Origin: Nitrospirota bacterium
GTDB taxonomy: Bacteria; Nitrospirota; Thermodesulfovibrionia; UBA6902
DNA: 64,000 nt
Direction: 5' to 3'
Assembly (NCBI GenBank): GCA_016213945.1
Contig: JACQZF010000045.1
Location: forward strand, 1-64,000
In this document: positions 34,580 to 41,869 of the stretch, piece after piece
Numbering within the stretch: the first letter of the stretch is position 1
How the letters are laid out: every line of letters begins with the position of its first letter
Notes under the pieces: model-generated
Seen by the model: the letters and a program-made list of their open reading frames with translations, nothing else
The model's database searches: none
What the model was told of the DNA's origin: nothing
Translations under genes and position numbers: made by a program

Positions 34580-36157
34580 TTATGAATCATTCTCCCTCAC
34601 TACTTCGCGTGCGGTTTTGTCTTCACGAAGCCGCAGGAAAACGGGCTGTCTCATGATGCCGTCTTCTGTCCAGCCAGTGAAGGTGACCTCGCACTTTACC
34701 CAGGTGTCCGCGGTATTGGTATCCGGTTTAATTGTAAAGGGGCATTCTTTTTGGACCAAGGGCTTCAATTTATTAAATATTGCCTTTAGATCTCTTTCCG
34801 AGAACCCGCCTCCCGAATGGCCGATATATTTCAACTCGTCCCCCTCGTACACGCCAAGGACAAGGGACCCGAAATACTTCCTGCCTGCTCCCGGTTCCGT
34901 GAACCCCGCAATCACGCACTCCTGCGTGAGCCGCGCCTTCACCTTCAGCCACTCCCGGCTTCTCTTTCCCATCTGGTAAACGCTTTGGGAATGTTTGGCG
35001 ATGATACCCTCCAGCTCCTTTCCCTTAACAACATTGAAAAACAGGACTCCCTCTTTCAATACGTGATCGCTGAATTTTATTTTTGGAGAAGACGGAAGGA
35101 TTTTTTTCAGCAGTTCTTTTCTCCTGAGCAGGGGCAGGTTTGTCAAATCATGTCCCCTGAAGTGCAGGAGATCAAAGACATAATAGAGCAGATGACCGCT
35201 TTTGGATTTCCGGTAATCCTGCAGCAACTGAAAATCCGGACGCCCCTGATCATCCACAACAACAATCTCTCCATCCAGAACAGCATCAAATCCGAGGTCA
35301 CGCAACGAGTCGGCAACGGGGAGAAACTTTTGAGTGAGTGAGATCCGGTTGCGGGAATAAAGCGAAACGTCGCCGTCCCTGATCTCTGCAATGGCCCGGT
35401 AGCCGTCCCATTTCATCTCAAAGACCCAGTCAGGATGATCAAACGGTTTTTTGGCCAGGGTCGCGAGCATAGGTTTTATATTGTGCGGCATAGGGCTGAG
35501 CGGCGCGTCCTTCAGATCTTCCTCTTCAAGCGCTTCGCTCAGACGTATCTGTTTCACTTTTTTTTGCCTGAAAGATTTCCCAGTCCCGGCTTCGGCAACT
35601 TTCTCAAGCGTCTTGCCCGAAACTGCAGAACGGCTCTCTTTCAGAATGGATACCTCGCTTGCATAACGGTCTTTCTTCTTAATAAGCAGCCACGACTTCT
35701 CATCTTTCCGCATCCTCACGAGGGCGAATTCTCCCTGAAGCTTTTCTCCATTGAGGACAAACTTCAGGTCTCCCTTCTTTAATCCTTCCCTGAGAAGCTT
35801 CTCGCTATCTTTTTTGTCTTTTGCTGCAGGGTGACTATAAAAGCCCCGGTCCCAGATGATTACGCTTCCGGCTCCGTAATTGCCCTCAGGGATGACGCCT
35901 TCAAAATCTTTGTAATCAAACGGATGGTCTTCAACCATCATGGCGAGCCTTTTTATGGAAGGGGCCAGTGAGGGGCCCTTGGGCACAGCCCAGCTCTTCA
36001 GGACGCCGTCCAGCTCAAGCCTCAGGTCATAATGGAGGTTTCGCGCCGCGTGCTTATGAACGACAAAAGTGAGCTGGTCTCCTTCAGGGCGCACCTCCGG
36101 TTTCGGTTCGGGGGTTTTCTCGAATTCCCGTTTGGATTTGTATTCTCTTAATCCCAT
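34580..36157 (-). CDS. ligD: LigD-type 3'-phosphoesterase and ATP-dependent DNA ligase
   Basis: 525 residues. The N-terminal phosphoesterase (~25-150) has HKHAARNLHYDLRLELDG, LKSWAVPKGPS and EGNYGAGSVIIWD. The ligase follows from ~225, with adenylation motif I EMKWDGYRAI (Lys in KWDG), LDGEIVVVD, EGIIAKH and REWLKVKAR. It seals broken DNA ends in bacterial non-homologous end joining. The polymerase domain found fused in Mycobacterium and Pseudomonas LigD is missing and encoded separately two genes upstream (36469-37371). Confidence 0.95.
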   Translation of the reverse strand: MGLREYKSKREFEKTPEPKPEVRPEGDQLTFVVHKHAARNLHYDLRLELDGVLKSWAVPKGPSLAPSIKRLAMMVEDHPFDYKDFEGVIPEGNYGAGSVIIWDRGFYSHPAAKDKKDSEKLLREGLKKGDLKFVLNGEKLQGEFALVRMRKDEKSWLLIKKKDRYASEVSILKESRSAVSGKTLEKVAEAGTGKSFRQKKVKQIRLSEALEEEDLKDAPLSPMPHNIKPMLATLAKKPFDHPDWVFEMKWDGYRAIAEIRDGDVSLYSRNRISLTQKFLPVADSLRDLGFDAVLDGEIVVVDDQGRPDFQLLQDYRKSKSGHLLYYVFDLLHFRGHDLTNLPLLRRKELLKKILPSSPKIKFSDHVLKEGVLFFNVVKGKELEGIIAKHSQSVYQMGKRSREWLKVKARLTQECVIAGFTEPGAGRKYFGSLVLGVYEGDELKYIGHSGGGFSERDLKAIFNKLKPLVQKECPFTIKPDTNTADTWVKCEVTFTGWTEDGIMRQPVFLRLREDKTAREVVRENDS

Positions 36158-36159
36158 GT

Positions 36160-36429
36160 TTACCTGGAAAACTTCCGGGCAGCGCGTGACCGAGCTTTGG
36201 CGGCCTCTTCTGCACGGCTCCTCGGCGGGGCATTAGTCTCAAGCGTACTCAGAAGTTTTGAGAAAGCTGCCGTTATGTCTTCAACAGCCGCAAGGAACGC
36301 AGCTTCGTTGGCCTTCGACGGCTTGTGGAAGCCGCTTACTTTTCTCACGAATTGCAGTGCGGCCCCGCGTATCTCCTCGTCCATCACAGGCGGTTCGAAG
36401 TTGAAGAGGGTCTTGATGTTTCTACACAT
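36160..36429 (-). CDS. DUF2277 family protein
   Basis: 89 residues starting MCRNIKTLFNFEPPVMDEEI, with AALQFVRKVSGFHKPSKANE and an Arg/Ala-rich tail, an exact fit to DUF2277 (PF10041). Function unknown. It lies inside the end-joining operon, 2 bases before the ligase gene, which suggests a DNA-repair link or simple hitchhiking. Related proteins occur in many bacteria without LigD. Confidence 0.92.
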   Translation of the reverse strand: MCRNIKTLFNFEPPVMDEEIRGAALQFVRKVSGFHKPSKANEAAFLAAVEDITAAFSKLLSTLETNAPPRSRAEEAAKARSRAARKFSR

Positions 36430-36444
36430 ATGCGTTACCCTGAT

Positions 36445-36472
36445 GCAGGGGCTGGTTTCAAACCGTCCCTAC
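36445..36472. repeat. GTAGGGACGGTTT palindrome, copy 3
   Basis: GCAGGGGCTGGTTTCAAACC followed by GTCCCTAC. On the minus strand its end supplies the TAG stop of the LigD polymerase gene, as copy 1 does for trpE. Confidence 0.7.
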
Positions 36473-37371
36473 AGATGAACTATCTTCTGTTTTTTCGTAA
36501 GCAACTCCCGGAAAAGATCGCCGTTTTTCTCTAACATGCTTATAGCATCCGAATGCATAACAACCATTTTATCAGGATCGCCCTGCTTGTCCAAAATTTC
36601 CAACTCCTCCCATTCAAGGGGGAACGAGACAGTCGGTTTCTCCCTTGCGCGCAGGGAGTAGACGCAGATCATTGTCTTTGAGGAGTCGTTCTGAGACCAG
36701 TTGATGAAAACTTTTTTTATACGTTGTTCCTTCGCCATCTTCGCGGTGACCAGTTCGGGATAGTTGCGCTGAAGGACTTCCGCCACGGCCCTTGAAAATC
36801 TCTTGGTGTCCTCAAAGGTCGCCTCTTTGCGGTTCAAAGGGACATATACGTGGAATCCTTTTTTGCCCGATGTCTTTGCATAGCTTTCAAGCCGCATTTG
36901 TAAAAGCAGGTCACGAAGTATCCGGGCCACCTTCGAGCAATCCAGGATGTTTGCCTGATCTCCGGGATCGAGATCAAAGACTATTGAATCAGGCGTATCA
37001 GGAGAAGCGGCCCTTGCCAGAGGAACATGCAGTTCAAGAGACGCAAGGTTCTCCACCCATATGAGCGTCTCAAGATCATTGACAAGGCAGACAGTCATCC
37101 GCTCTTCTTTATGATGCACCTCCGCTGTCTTCACCCAGGCGGGACGATGTGAAGGGCAGCGCTTCTCGAAAAAGAAATCCTTTTCCGTTCCATCGGGATA
37201 TCGCTTTAAGGTGAGCGCCCGGTCTTTCAAATGGGGGAGGATGAAGTCCGCGATCCGGCGGTAGTATTCAAGGACATGGGCCTTTGTGAAACCATAGGAG
37301 GGATAGAGGTCCTTTTTCAGGTTCGATAAGGAAAGTCTTCTCCCGGCAGTCTCAACGATTTTTTTGCTCAC
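36469..37371 (-). CDS. LigD polymerase (archaeo-eukaryotic primase fold)
   Basis: A 300-residue stand-alone end-joining polymerase. Visible motifs: LKRYPDGTEKDFFFEKRCP, IVFDLDPGD (metal-binding DxD ~135-137), KTSGKKGFHVYVPL, and FINWSQNDSSKT (~220). In characterised homologues this last motif is DWSQN or DYLxN, whose Asp is the third metal ligand; here it reads Asn. Either activity is altered or the motif varies in this lineage. It overlaps the Ku gene by 4 bases (ATGA). Confidence 0.93.
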   Translation of the reverse strand: MSKKIVETAGRRLSLSNLKKDLYPSYGFTKAHVLEYYRRIADFILPHLKDRALTLKRYPDGTEKDFFFEKRCPSHRPAWVKTAEVHHKEERMTVCLVNDLETLIWVENLASLELHVPLARAASPDTPDSIVFDLDPGDQANILDCSKVARILRDLLLQMRLESYAKTSGKKGFHVYVPLNRKEATFEDTKRFSRAVAEVLQRNYPELVTAKMAKEQRIKKVFINWSQNDSSKTMICVYSLRAREKPTVSFPLEWEELEILDKQGDPDKMVVMHSDAISMLEKNGDLFRELLTKKQKIVHL

Positions 37372-38153
37372 CGGTGCTCTTTCACTTTGCGCATGCTCTC
37401 CTCCAGAACTGCGACCAGATCGACCACGCCTTCTTCCACTTCTTCCTCAATTTCAGGGGCTTCCACTGTTCCTTTTTCTTTCGCTTTCTTTTCTAAAAGC
37501 TTTGTGATCTTCTTCCGGCGTTCGTCGGCGTATTTGTCCGGATGGAAGTCGGCGGTCATTTCTTTAATGATCTTTTTCATGCGGCTTTTCTCTTCGGGTC
37601 CGATCTTTTCTTCTTTCGGCAGGAGGTCCTCTTCGGGAAGTATTTCCCCGCTGTAGTGAAGCGTGATCAGCGTCAGCGCCCCGTCCATGCTCTTGACGGC
37701 AACGAGATACTCACGTTCACGCAATACGAACTTTGCGAGCCCGGCTTTGTGCGTCTGGCTCATCACCTCAGCCAGCAGCCGGTAGGCCTTTTCGCCCCCT
37801 TTGGAAGGAACGAGATAATACGGGTGATCATAATAGACCGGGGCTACATCTTTAATATCGATGAACTCAAGTATTTCAATCGTCCGGCTTCTCTCTGGGG
37901 AAACGGATTCCAGTTCCTTATCCGTTATCACGATGTAGTTGTCAGGGGCGATCTCATATCCCATGACGATCTCATCCGCCGGGACTATAGTTTCTTCTTT
38001 CGGACAATACATTTTTCTTGCGAGGGGGGAATAATCCTTGTTGTGAAGCATGCGAAAAGAGACACGCCCCGTCTCGACAGCCCTCACCAGTTTTACAGGT
38101 ATCGCAACAAGGCTGAAACTTATTGTCCCGTCCCATATTTCCTGTAATGCCAT
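37368..38153 (-). CDS. ku: Ku protein 1, end-joining DNA-end binder
   Basis: 261 residues starting MALQEIWDGTISFSLVAIPV, with AAGGAA 6 bases upstream; an upstream ATG at 38186 is unlikely. The Ku beta-barrel region has VRAVETGRVSFRMLHNKDYS, YYDHPYYLVPSKGGEKAYRL and KFVLREREYLVAV. It ends in a Glu-rich stretch and VDLVAVLEESMRKVKEHR, the short C-terminal segment that recruits LigD. It binds double-strand ends as a dimer. Confidence 0.95.
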   Translation of the reverse strand: MALQEIWDGTISFSLVAIPVKLVRAVETGRVSFRMLHNKDYSPLARKMYCPKEETIVPADEIVMGYEIAPDNYIVITDKELESVSPERSRTIEILEFIDIKDVAPVYYDHPYYLVPSKGGEKAYRLLAEVMSQTHKAGLAKFVLREREYLVAVKSMDGALTLITLHYSGEILPEEDLLPKEEKIGPEEKSRMKKIIKEMTADFHPDKYADERRKKITKLLEKKAKEKGTVEAPEIEEEVEEGVVDLVAVLEESMRKVKEHR

Positions 38154-38180
38154 TTTGTTCCTTAATGGGCCATTAGCTAT

Positions 38181-38230
38181 CAGCAATCAGCTGTCAGCTT
38201 TAGAAAGTCTTAGCTGACTGCTGATTGCTG
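38181..38230. repeat. Inverted repeat between the two ku genes
   Basis: CAGCAATCAGCTGTCAGCT (38181-38199) and AGCTGACTGCTGATTGCTG (38212-38230) pair at 18 of 19 positions. The same core occurs at 8647-8667. Confidence 0.75.
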
Positions 38231-38246
38231 TCCGCTGAGAGCTGTT

Positions 38247-39017
38247 TCATGCTACCTGCTTCAGACTCGCCTTCAGCGCTTCAAGAAGTTTGTCCGGCGT
38301 TGTGGGTTTTAAATGCCTGGGGCGCAGGAGCGCGATCTTTTCTCCACGCGTTTTTTTATCGATCAAATCCTGAAGCTTTTTTTGATGTTCATTTTCGAAT
38401 TTCTGAGGCTGAAAAGGGGCTGACAACTGATCGATCAGGTCTCTTGCGATCTTCAGTTCTTTTTCAGACAGGGGAGTTTTCTGAAGTTCAAGAGATTTTA
38501 CCGCTACAACTTCATCTGCATACCGCAGAGTGCTCAGGCAGAGGACCTTCCCGCTTATCTGCAGGGCCCCGAGATAGGACCGTCTTCTCATGGTCCAGGT
38601 GCATATCCCTGCCGTACCCGTTTCCTTCAATGCACCGGCAAGAGCGTTATATTCTTTTACCGTGGTGTCTGGCTCCAGATAGTACATGCGTTCAAAGAAG
38701 ACTGGATCGATCTGTCCGGTCTTGACGAATTCGTGGACCTCGATCATCCGGCCGTCTTCGGGATCGGTCTGTTCAAGCTCCGACGGGTCGACGATGATAT
38801 ATTTTCTCTCCTCCAGTTCAAACCCTTTGGCCTGTTCTTCCGGCGGCACCGGAACTTTTTCATACGCGCAGACCATCTGCTGGTGCAGTTTCACATGATC
38901 ACGCTTGTGCAGAAGATGAAACTGGATCCGGTCCTGCTGTACCGCGGTATGCAGCTTCACGGGCACATTGATATCGCTGAATTGGATATACCCTTTCCAG
39001 AGCGTCCTTCCCGACAT
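38247..39017 (-). CDS. ku: Ku protein 2
   Basis: 256 residues starting MSGRTLWKGYIQFSDINVPV, with AGGAGG upstream. The Ku core is clear (VKLHTAVQQDRIQFHLLHKRD, FFERMYYLEPDTTVKEYNAL, WTMRRRSYLGAL), ending TTPDKLLEALKASLKQVA. It differs from the first Ku in most positions, so the two are old paralogues that may form a heterodimer. It heads the operon ku2-ku1-polymerase-DUF2277-ligase. Confidence 0.94.
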   Translation of the reverse strand: MSGRTLWKGYIQFSDINVPVKLHTAVQQDRIQFHLLHKRDHVKLHQQMVCAYEKVPVPPEEQAKGFELEERKYIIVDPSELEQTDPEDGRMIEVHEFVKTGQIDPVFFERMYYLEPDTTVKEYNALAGALKETGTAGICTWTMRRRSYLGALQISGKVLCLSTLRYADEVVAVKSLELQKTPLSEKELKIARDLIDQLSAPFQPQKFENEHQKKLQDLIDKKTRGEKIALLRPRHLKPTTPDKLLEALKASLKQVA

Positions 39018-39126
39018 TTAAAATCCTCCTGAGTTTTCTATATCGGCCTATAAGAGAAATATAGCACACAATGTCCCTCTGTCAAGGTTAGGAAAAAACA
39101 TCAAGACATGTTCTTTGAATTTATCT

Positions 39127-39990
39127 CTATTTCCAGTGCTCTTGCGCCGCCCACTCCGGAAGCTTTATCAGCCTGACGCCGTAATTTTTCCCCAGTGAAT
39201 CGATATCGGCATTGTAACCGACACGGTCAAACCATTCCAGCATAACCGCGAAATCTTCGCTCCCTTTCCTTACCTCTTCAATGGGCTGTCTCACAAACTC
39301 AACCCTTTTGCCCATGGCCCTGCCGAGAATTTCAGCAGTCTCCGGTATCGTATGCTGATCTCCCGCTATGTCGAGGGCAACGCCGTTCATCTTCTCATGC
39401 TGCTCAAATGCAAGCAGTACAAATTTTCCTATGTCTTCGACCGCGTTCATTTGCAGCACGGTGTCCGGCTTTAACGCGACGATCAGCTTACCCTCCATCA
39501 GGCCCGGCTTGAATGATGGGGAGACGAAATTTTCCATAAAAAAAGCTGGACGTATAATTGTGTATGAGGGAAATGCAAGTCCCCGTATCCTCTCCTCAAT
39601 GCGCCACTTGTTATCAAAATGCGGAATGCCGGTGCTGCGATGCGCCGATCCAACCGACGAGTAAACAAAATGCATAACACCTTTTTTCCTGGCGAGCGCG
39701 GCAAAACGTTTCCCCTGCTCCTCTTCACGCACAACACCAGCTTCCCATGTATTCTGAACGGAGTATACCCCCCACACGTCTTTCAGCGCGCGGTCCAGCG
39801 ATCCATCGTCATCAAAATCTCCCTGAACAATCTGTGCCCCCATCGACGAGAGATCTTTTGCTTTTTTACTCTGCGGGTCCCGCGTCAATACCCTGATGCA
39901 ATACCCCTTCGACAACAGTTGACGCGCCGCAGCGCCTCCCTGTCTTCCCGTTGCTCCCGTTACCAGAATAATATCTTTAGTCTTGTCCAT
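39127..39990 (-). CDS. NmrA/HSCARG-type NAD(P)-binding protein
   Basis: 287 residues of the atypical short-chain dehydrogenase family. The Rossmann motif GATGRQGGAAARQLLSKGY (~12-30) binds NAD(P). Then come DFDDDGSLDRALKDVWGVY, HFVYSSVGSAHRSTGIPHFD and TIIRPAFFMENF. NmrA-like members act as redox sensors or as quinone/sugar-nucleotide reductases; the substrate cannot be inferred. AGGAGG lies upstream. Monocistronic by spacing. Confidence 0.9.
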   Translation of the reverse strand: MDKTKDIILVTGATGRQGGAAARQLLSKGYCIRVLTRDPQSKKAKDLSSMGAQIVQGDFDDDGSLDRALKDVWGVYSVQNTWEAGVVREEEQGKRFAALARKKGVMHFVYSSVGSAHRSTGIPHFDNKWRIEERIRGLAFPSYTIIRPAFFMENFVSPSFKPGLMEGKLIVALKPDTVLQMNAVEDIGKFVLLAFEQHEKMNGVALDIAGDQHTIPETAEILGRAMGKRVEFVRQPIEEVRKGSEDFAVMLEWFDRVGYNADIDSLGKNYGVRLIKLPEWAAQEHWK

Positions 39991-40055
39991 AATGCCTCCT
40001 GATGAGTTAATGCTGAAGTTCTTTTGTAAAAACTATATCACAGGATTCCGGGCTG

Positions 40056-41108
40056 TCAATAACGTTTTGAATTTGTGGGATGAGAAACTGCAAAAGCGTC
40101 TTCTGCACTCCACGGCAGTGAATGCAGTTTGCTCTTTAATAACTTCCTGTCAATAATTTTTGTTTTATATGTAGCAACCTTAACTGAGGTCAAGGCCTTA
40201 CTGATGGCTATACGAACGACCTCTTCATCCTTTGATTTGCAGAGAATTAAACCTACCGACGGGTTTTCTTCATCGAGCTTCAGTTTCTCATCAAGCGCAT
40301 CCAGGTAAAACTGCATCTTGCCTGCATACTCAGGCTTAAACTTGCCGATCTTCAACTCTATTGCTACGAGACATCTATATTGTCTGTGATAAAACAAAAG
40401 GTCAACATTGTAGTCCTCATTGCCGACTGTTATTTTGTATTCTTCACCGACAAAGGCCAGATGGCTGCCGAATTCAAGAAAGAACTCTTTCAGGTTCGCA
40501 ACGATTGCACGCCGCAGGTCATGCTCCGCAAAACAATCTTTTAATCCAAGGAAGTCAAAAATATACTCATCCTTCAAGTGAGTCATTTGGTTCTTTTCCT
40601 TTGAGTGTGGGACTATCTTATTGGTCTTTCTGGAGAGCATGGATCGTTCATAGAGCGAAGAATTGATCTGCCTTTCAAGTTCACGGCGAGACCATCTCTC
40701 AGCTATACTGGTCTTCAAGTAAAATTCATTTTCCTCTATAGGATCAGTTTGATGTACAATAACTAAATTATGAGACCAGGACAATTCTGCAACCAGTGGT
40801 TGCAGTTTTTGATTGTCTTTGTATTTTTCAAATATTTTCTTCATCTCCCATAAATTTCTACTCGAAAATCCCTTCATATCAGGGAACTCTTTCTGAAGGT
40901 CCTGCGACAGAGTTTCAACGATCCCCTGTCCCCATTTGGAAACCTCTACCTTTTCATAAATGTTTTCTCCTATACTGAGGTACAATTCAACTAATTGACT
41001 GTTAACGGTCTTGTATGCCTTCTGCCTTGCAGTTATGATCTCATCTTTCAACCTGCCCAGAAATTTCTTATAGGCATTCTTTTTTATTGAGCTCCTCTTT
41101 TCAGCCAT
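40056..41108 (-). CDS. YhcG/DUF1016-type PD-(D/E)XK nuclease
   Basis: 350 residues. The N-terminal DUF1016 helical domain (~10-165) has GENIYEKVEVSKWGQGIVET, FPDMKGFSSRNLWEMKKIFE and WSRRELERQINSSLYERS. The C-terminal nuclease has NEDYNVDLLFYHRQYRCLVA then IELKIGKFKPEYAGKMQFYL (D...ExK). Such proteins are linked to mobile elements and to DNA cleavage in recombination-promoting nucleases. AAAGGAG precedes the start. Its last codons are repeated 1.25 kb away at 41333. Confidence 0.93.
   Translation of the reverse strand: MAEKRSSIKKNAYKKFLGRLKDEIITARQKAYKTVNSQLVELYLSIGENIYEKVEVSKWGQGIVETLSQDLQKEFPDMKGFSSRNLWEMKKIFEKYKDNQKLQPLVAELSWSHNLVIVHQTDPIEENEFYLKTSIAERWSRRELERQINSSLYERSMLSRKTNKIVPHSKEKNQMTHLKDEYIFDFLGLKDCFAEHDLRRAIVANLKEFFLEFGSHLAFVGEEYKITVGNEDYNVDLLFYHRQYRCLVAIELKIGKFKPEYAGKMQFYLDALDEKLKLDEENPSVGLILCKSKDEEVVRIAISKALTSVKVATYKTKIIDRKLLKSKLHSLPWSAEDAFAVSHPTNSKRY
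40065..40088. repeat. 24-bp direct repeat, copy a (inside 3' end of yhcG)
   Basis: Identical to 41333-41356. On the minus strand it encodes VSHPTNSK, the penultimate residues of the YhcG-like protein. Confidence 0.85.
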
Positions 41109-41457
41109 GTATTCTCCTTTCCCCTATTCATTGAATTCGAATGTCTTGCTGCCATTTATTAAAAGCGGACGTCTCACGTTTATCATCGCAAATAGAACGG
41201 CTGAGATAGGTTAATGCGATTAATGAAAATTGAAAAAACTGCAACCATAGTCCCCATAATGAAAGTGATTATAACATACTGAAATGCAGTACGTGGAATC
41301 GAAGAAAACGGCAAAAGCCTCAAGTCGTTTTCTTTTGAATTTGTGGGATGAGAAACAGCAGTGGCTTGATTATCCCCTTTGACACAGAAGAAAAAAGTTC
41401 TTGTCTTTAACAGGTATTCGTAGTATCAGTAATAAATTTTTAGAGGAGGGGAAGAGA
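41109..41457. other. Intergenic region upstream of yhcG
   Basis: No intact gene. It holds the yhcG ribosome binding site at its left edge and the 24-bp repeat copy at 41333-41356; the frame around that copy reads AVSHPTNSKENDLRLL on the minus strand, as if left from another gene end. The rest shows nothing I can assign. Confidence 0.45.
41333..41356. repeat. 24-bp direct repeat, copy b
   Basis: Exact copy of 40065-40088. Together they bracket the yhcG gene, as attachment-site duplications do, or this copy is debris of a second yhcG-like gene. Confidence 0.85.
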
Positions 41458-41562
41458 TGCAAGAAGAAAGACCTGACCCTATGCCTTCTATGGGATATAT
41501 CCGGGACGGCGTTCGAAAAAATATGGGACAACGAAGAGGACGCTGTCTATGACAGCTTATAA
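41458..41562 (+). pseudogene. Remnant of a PemI/MazE-like antitoxin gene
   Basis: GAGGAGGGGAAGAG ribosome binding site and ATG at 41458, but the start frame ends early. The frame that reaches the stop at 41560-41562 encodes AFEKIWDNEEDAVYDSL, the C-terminus typical of antitoxins paired with MazF/PemK. A deletion or frameshift therefore separates start and end. Confidence 0.5.
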
Positions 41563-41644
41563 CATAGGGGACATTGTCCTCGTTCCTTTTAACGGTTATT
41601 TTACGGTTTACTTCTATCCCCGTTGCTCTCCAGTAATATTTTGA
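41549..41644 (+). pseudogene. Truncated MazF/PemK-like toxin gene
   Basis: Overlaps the antitoxin end by 14 bases in the usual TA manner. It begins MTAYNIGDIVLVPF, the first strand of MazF/PemK mRNA interferases, then diverges (NGYFTVYFYPRCSPVIF) and stops after 31 codons instead of about 110. A dead toxin. Confidence 0.6.
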
Positions 41645-41675
41645 AGTATAATGATTCAAAAGAAAGGAGAATAGC

Positions 41676-41861
41676 ATGGATAAAAAAACAATAGAAAAAA
41701 TTACTGAAGACTATTCAACGTTCAATATTTCTAAAGAAAAAATTCCTGCCTATGAAAATCCATATCAATTCTCTAAGACCTTCAAGAAGTGCTCGATTGT
41801 TGAATATAAGAGTATTTCATACTCCAATACTACTGTACAATCTAAAATTGTAATGCGGTAG
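41676..41861 (+). CDS. Small protein upstream of Clp-fold protease
   Basis: 61 residues, starting MDKKTIEKITEDYSTFNISK. AAAGGAG lies 8 bases before the ATG. Hydrophilic, no membrane span or recognised domain. It ends 8 bases before the protease gene and is probably co-translated with it, so it may be a partner, inhibitor or substrate. It could also be the remaining N-terminal part of a larger broken protein. Confidence 0.6.
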   Translation: MDKKTIEKITEDYSTFNISKEKIPAYENPYQFSKTFKKCSIVEYKSISYSNTTVQSKIVMR

Positions 41862-41869
41862 CCGCAATT

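Noticed and set aside
41426-41677. Minus-strand frame of 83 codons over the decayed toxin locus
   Set aside because: It is antisense to the clear antitoxin/toxin remnants and has no ribosome binding site.
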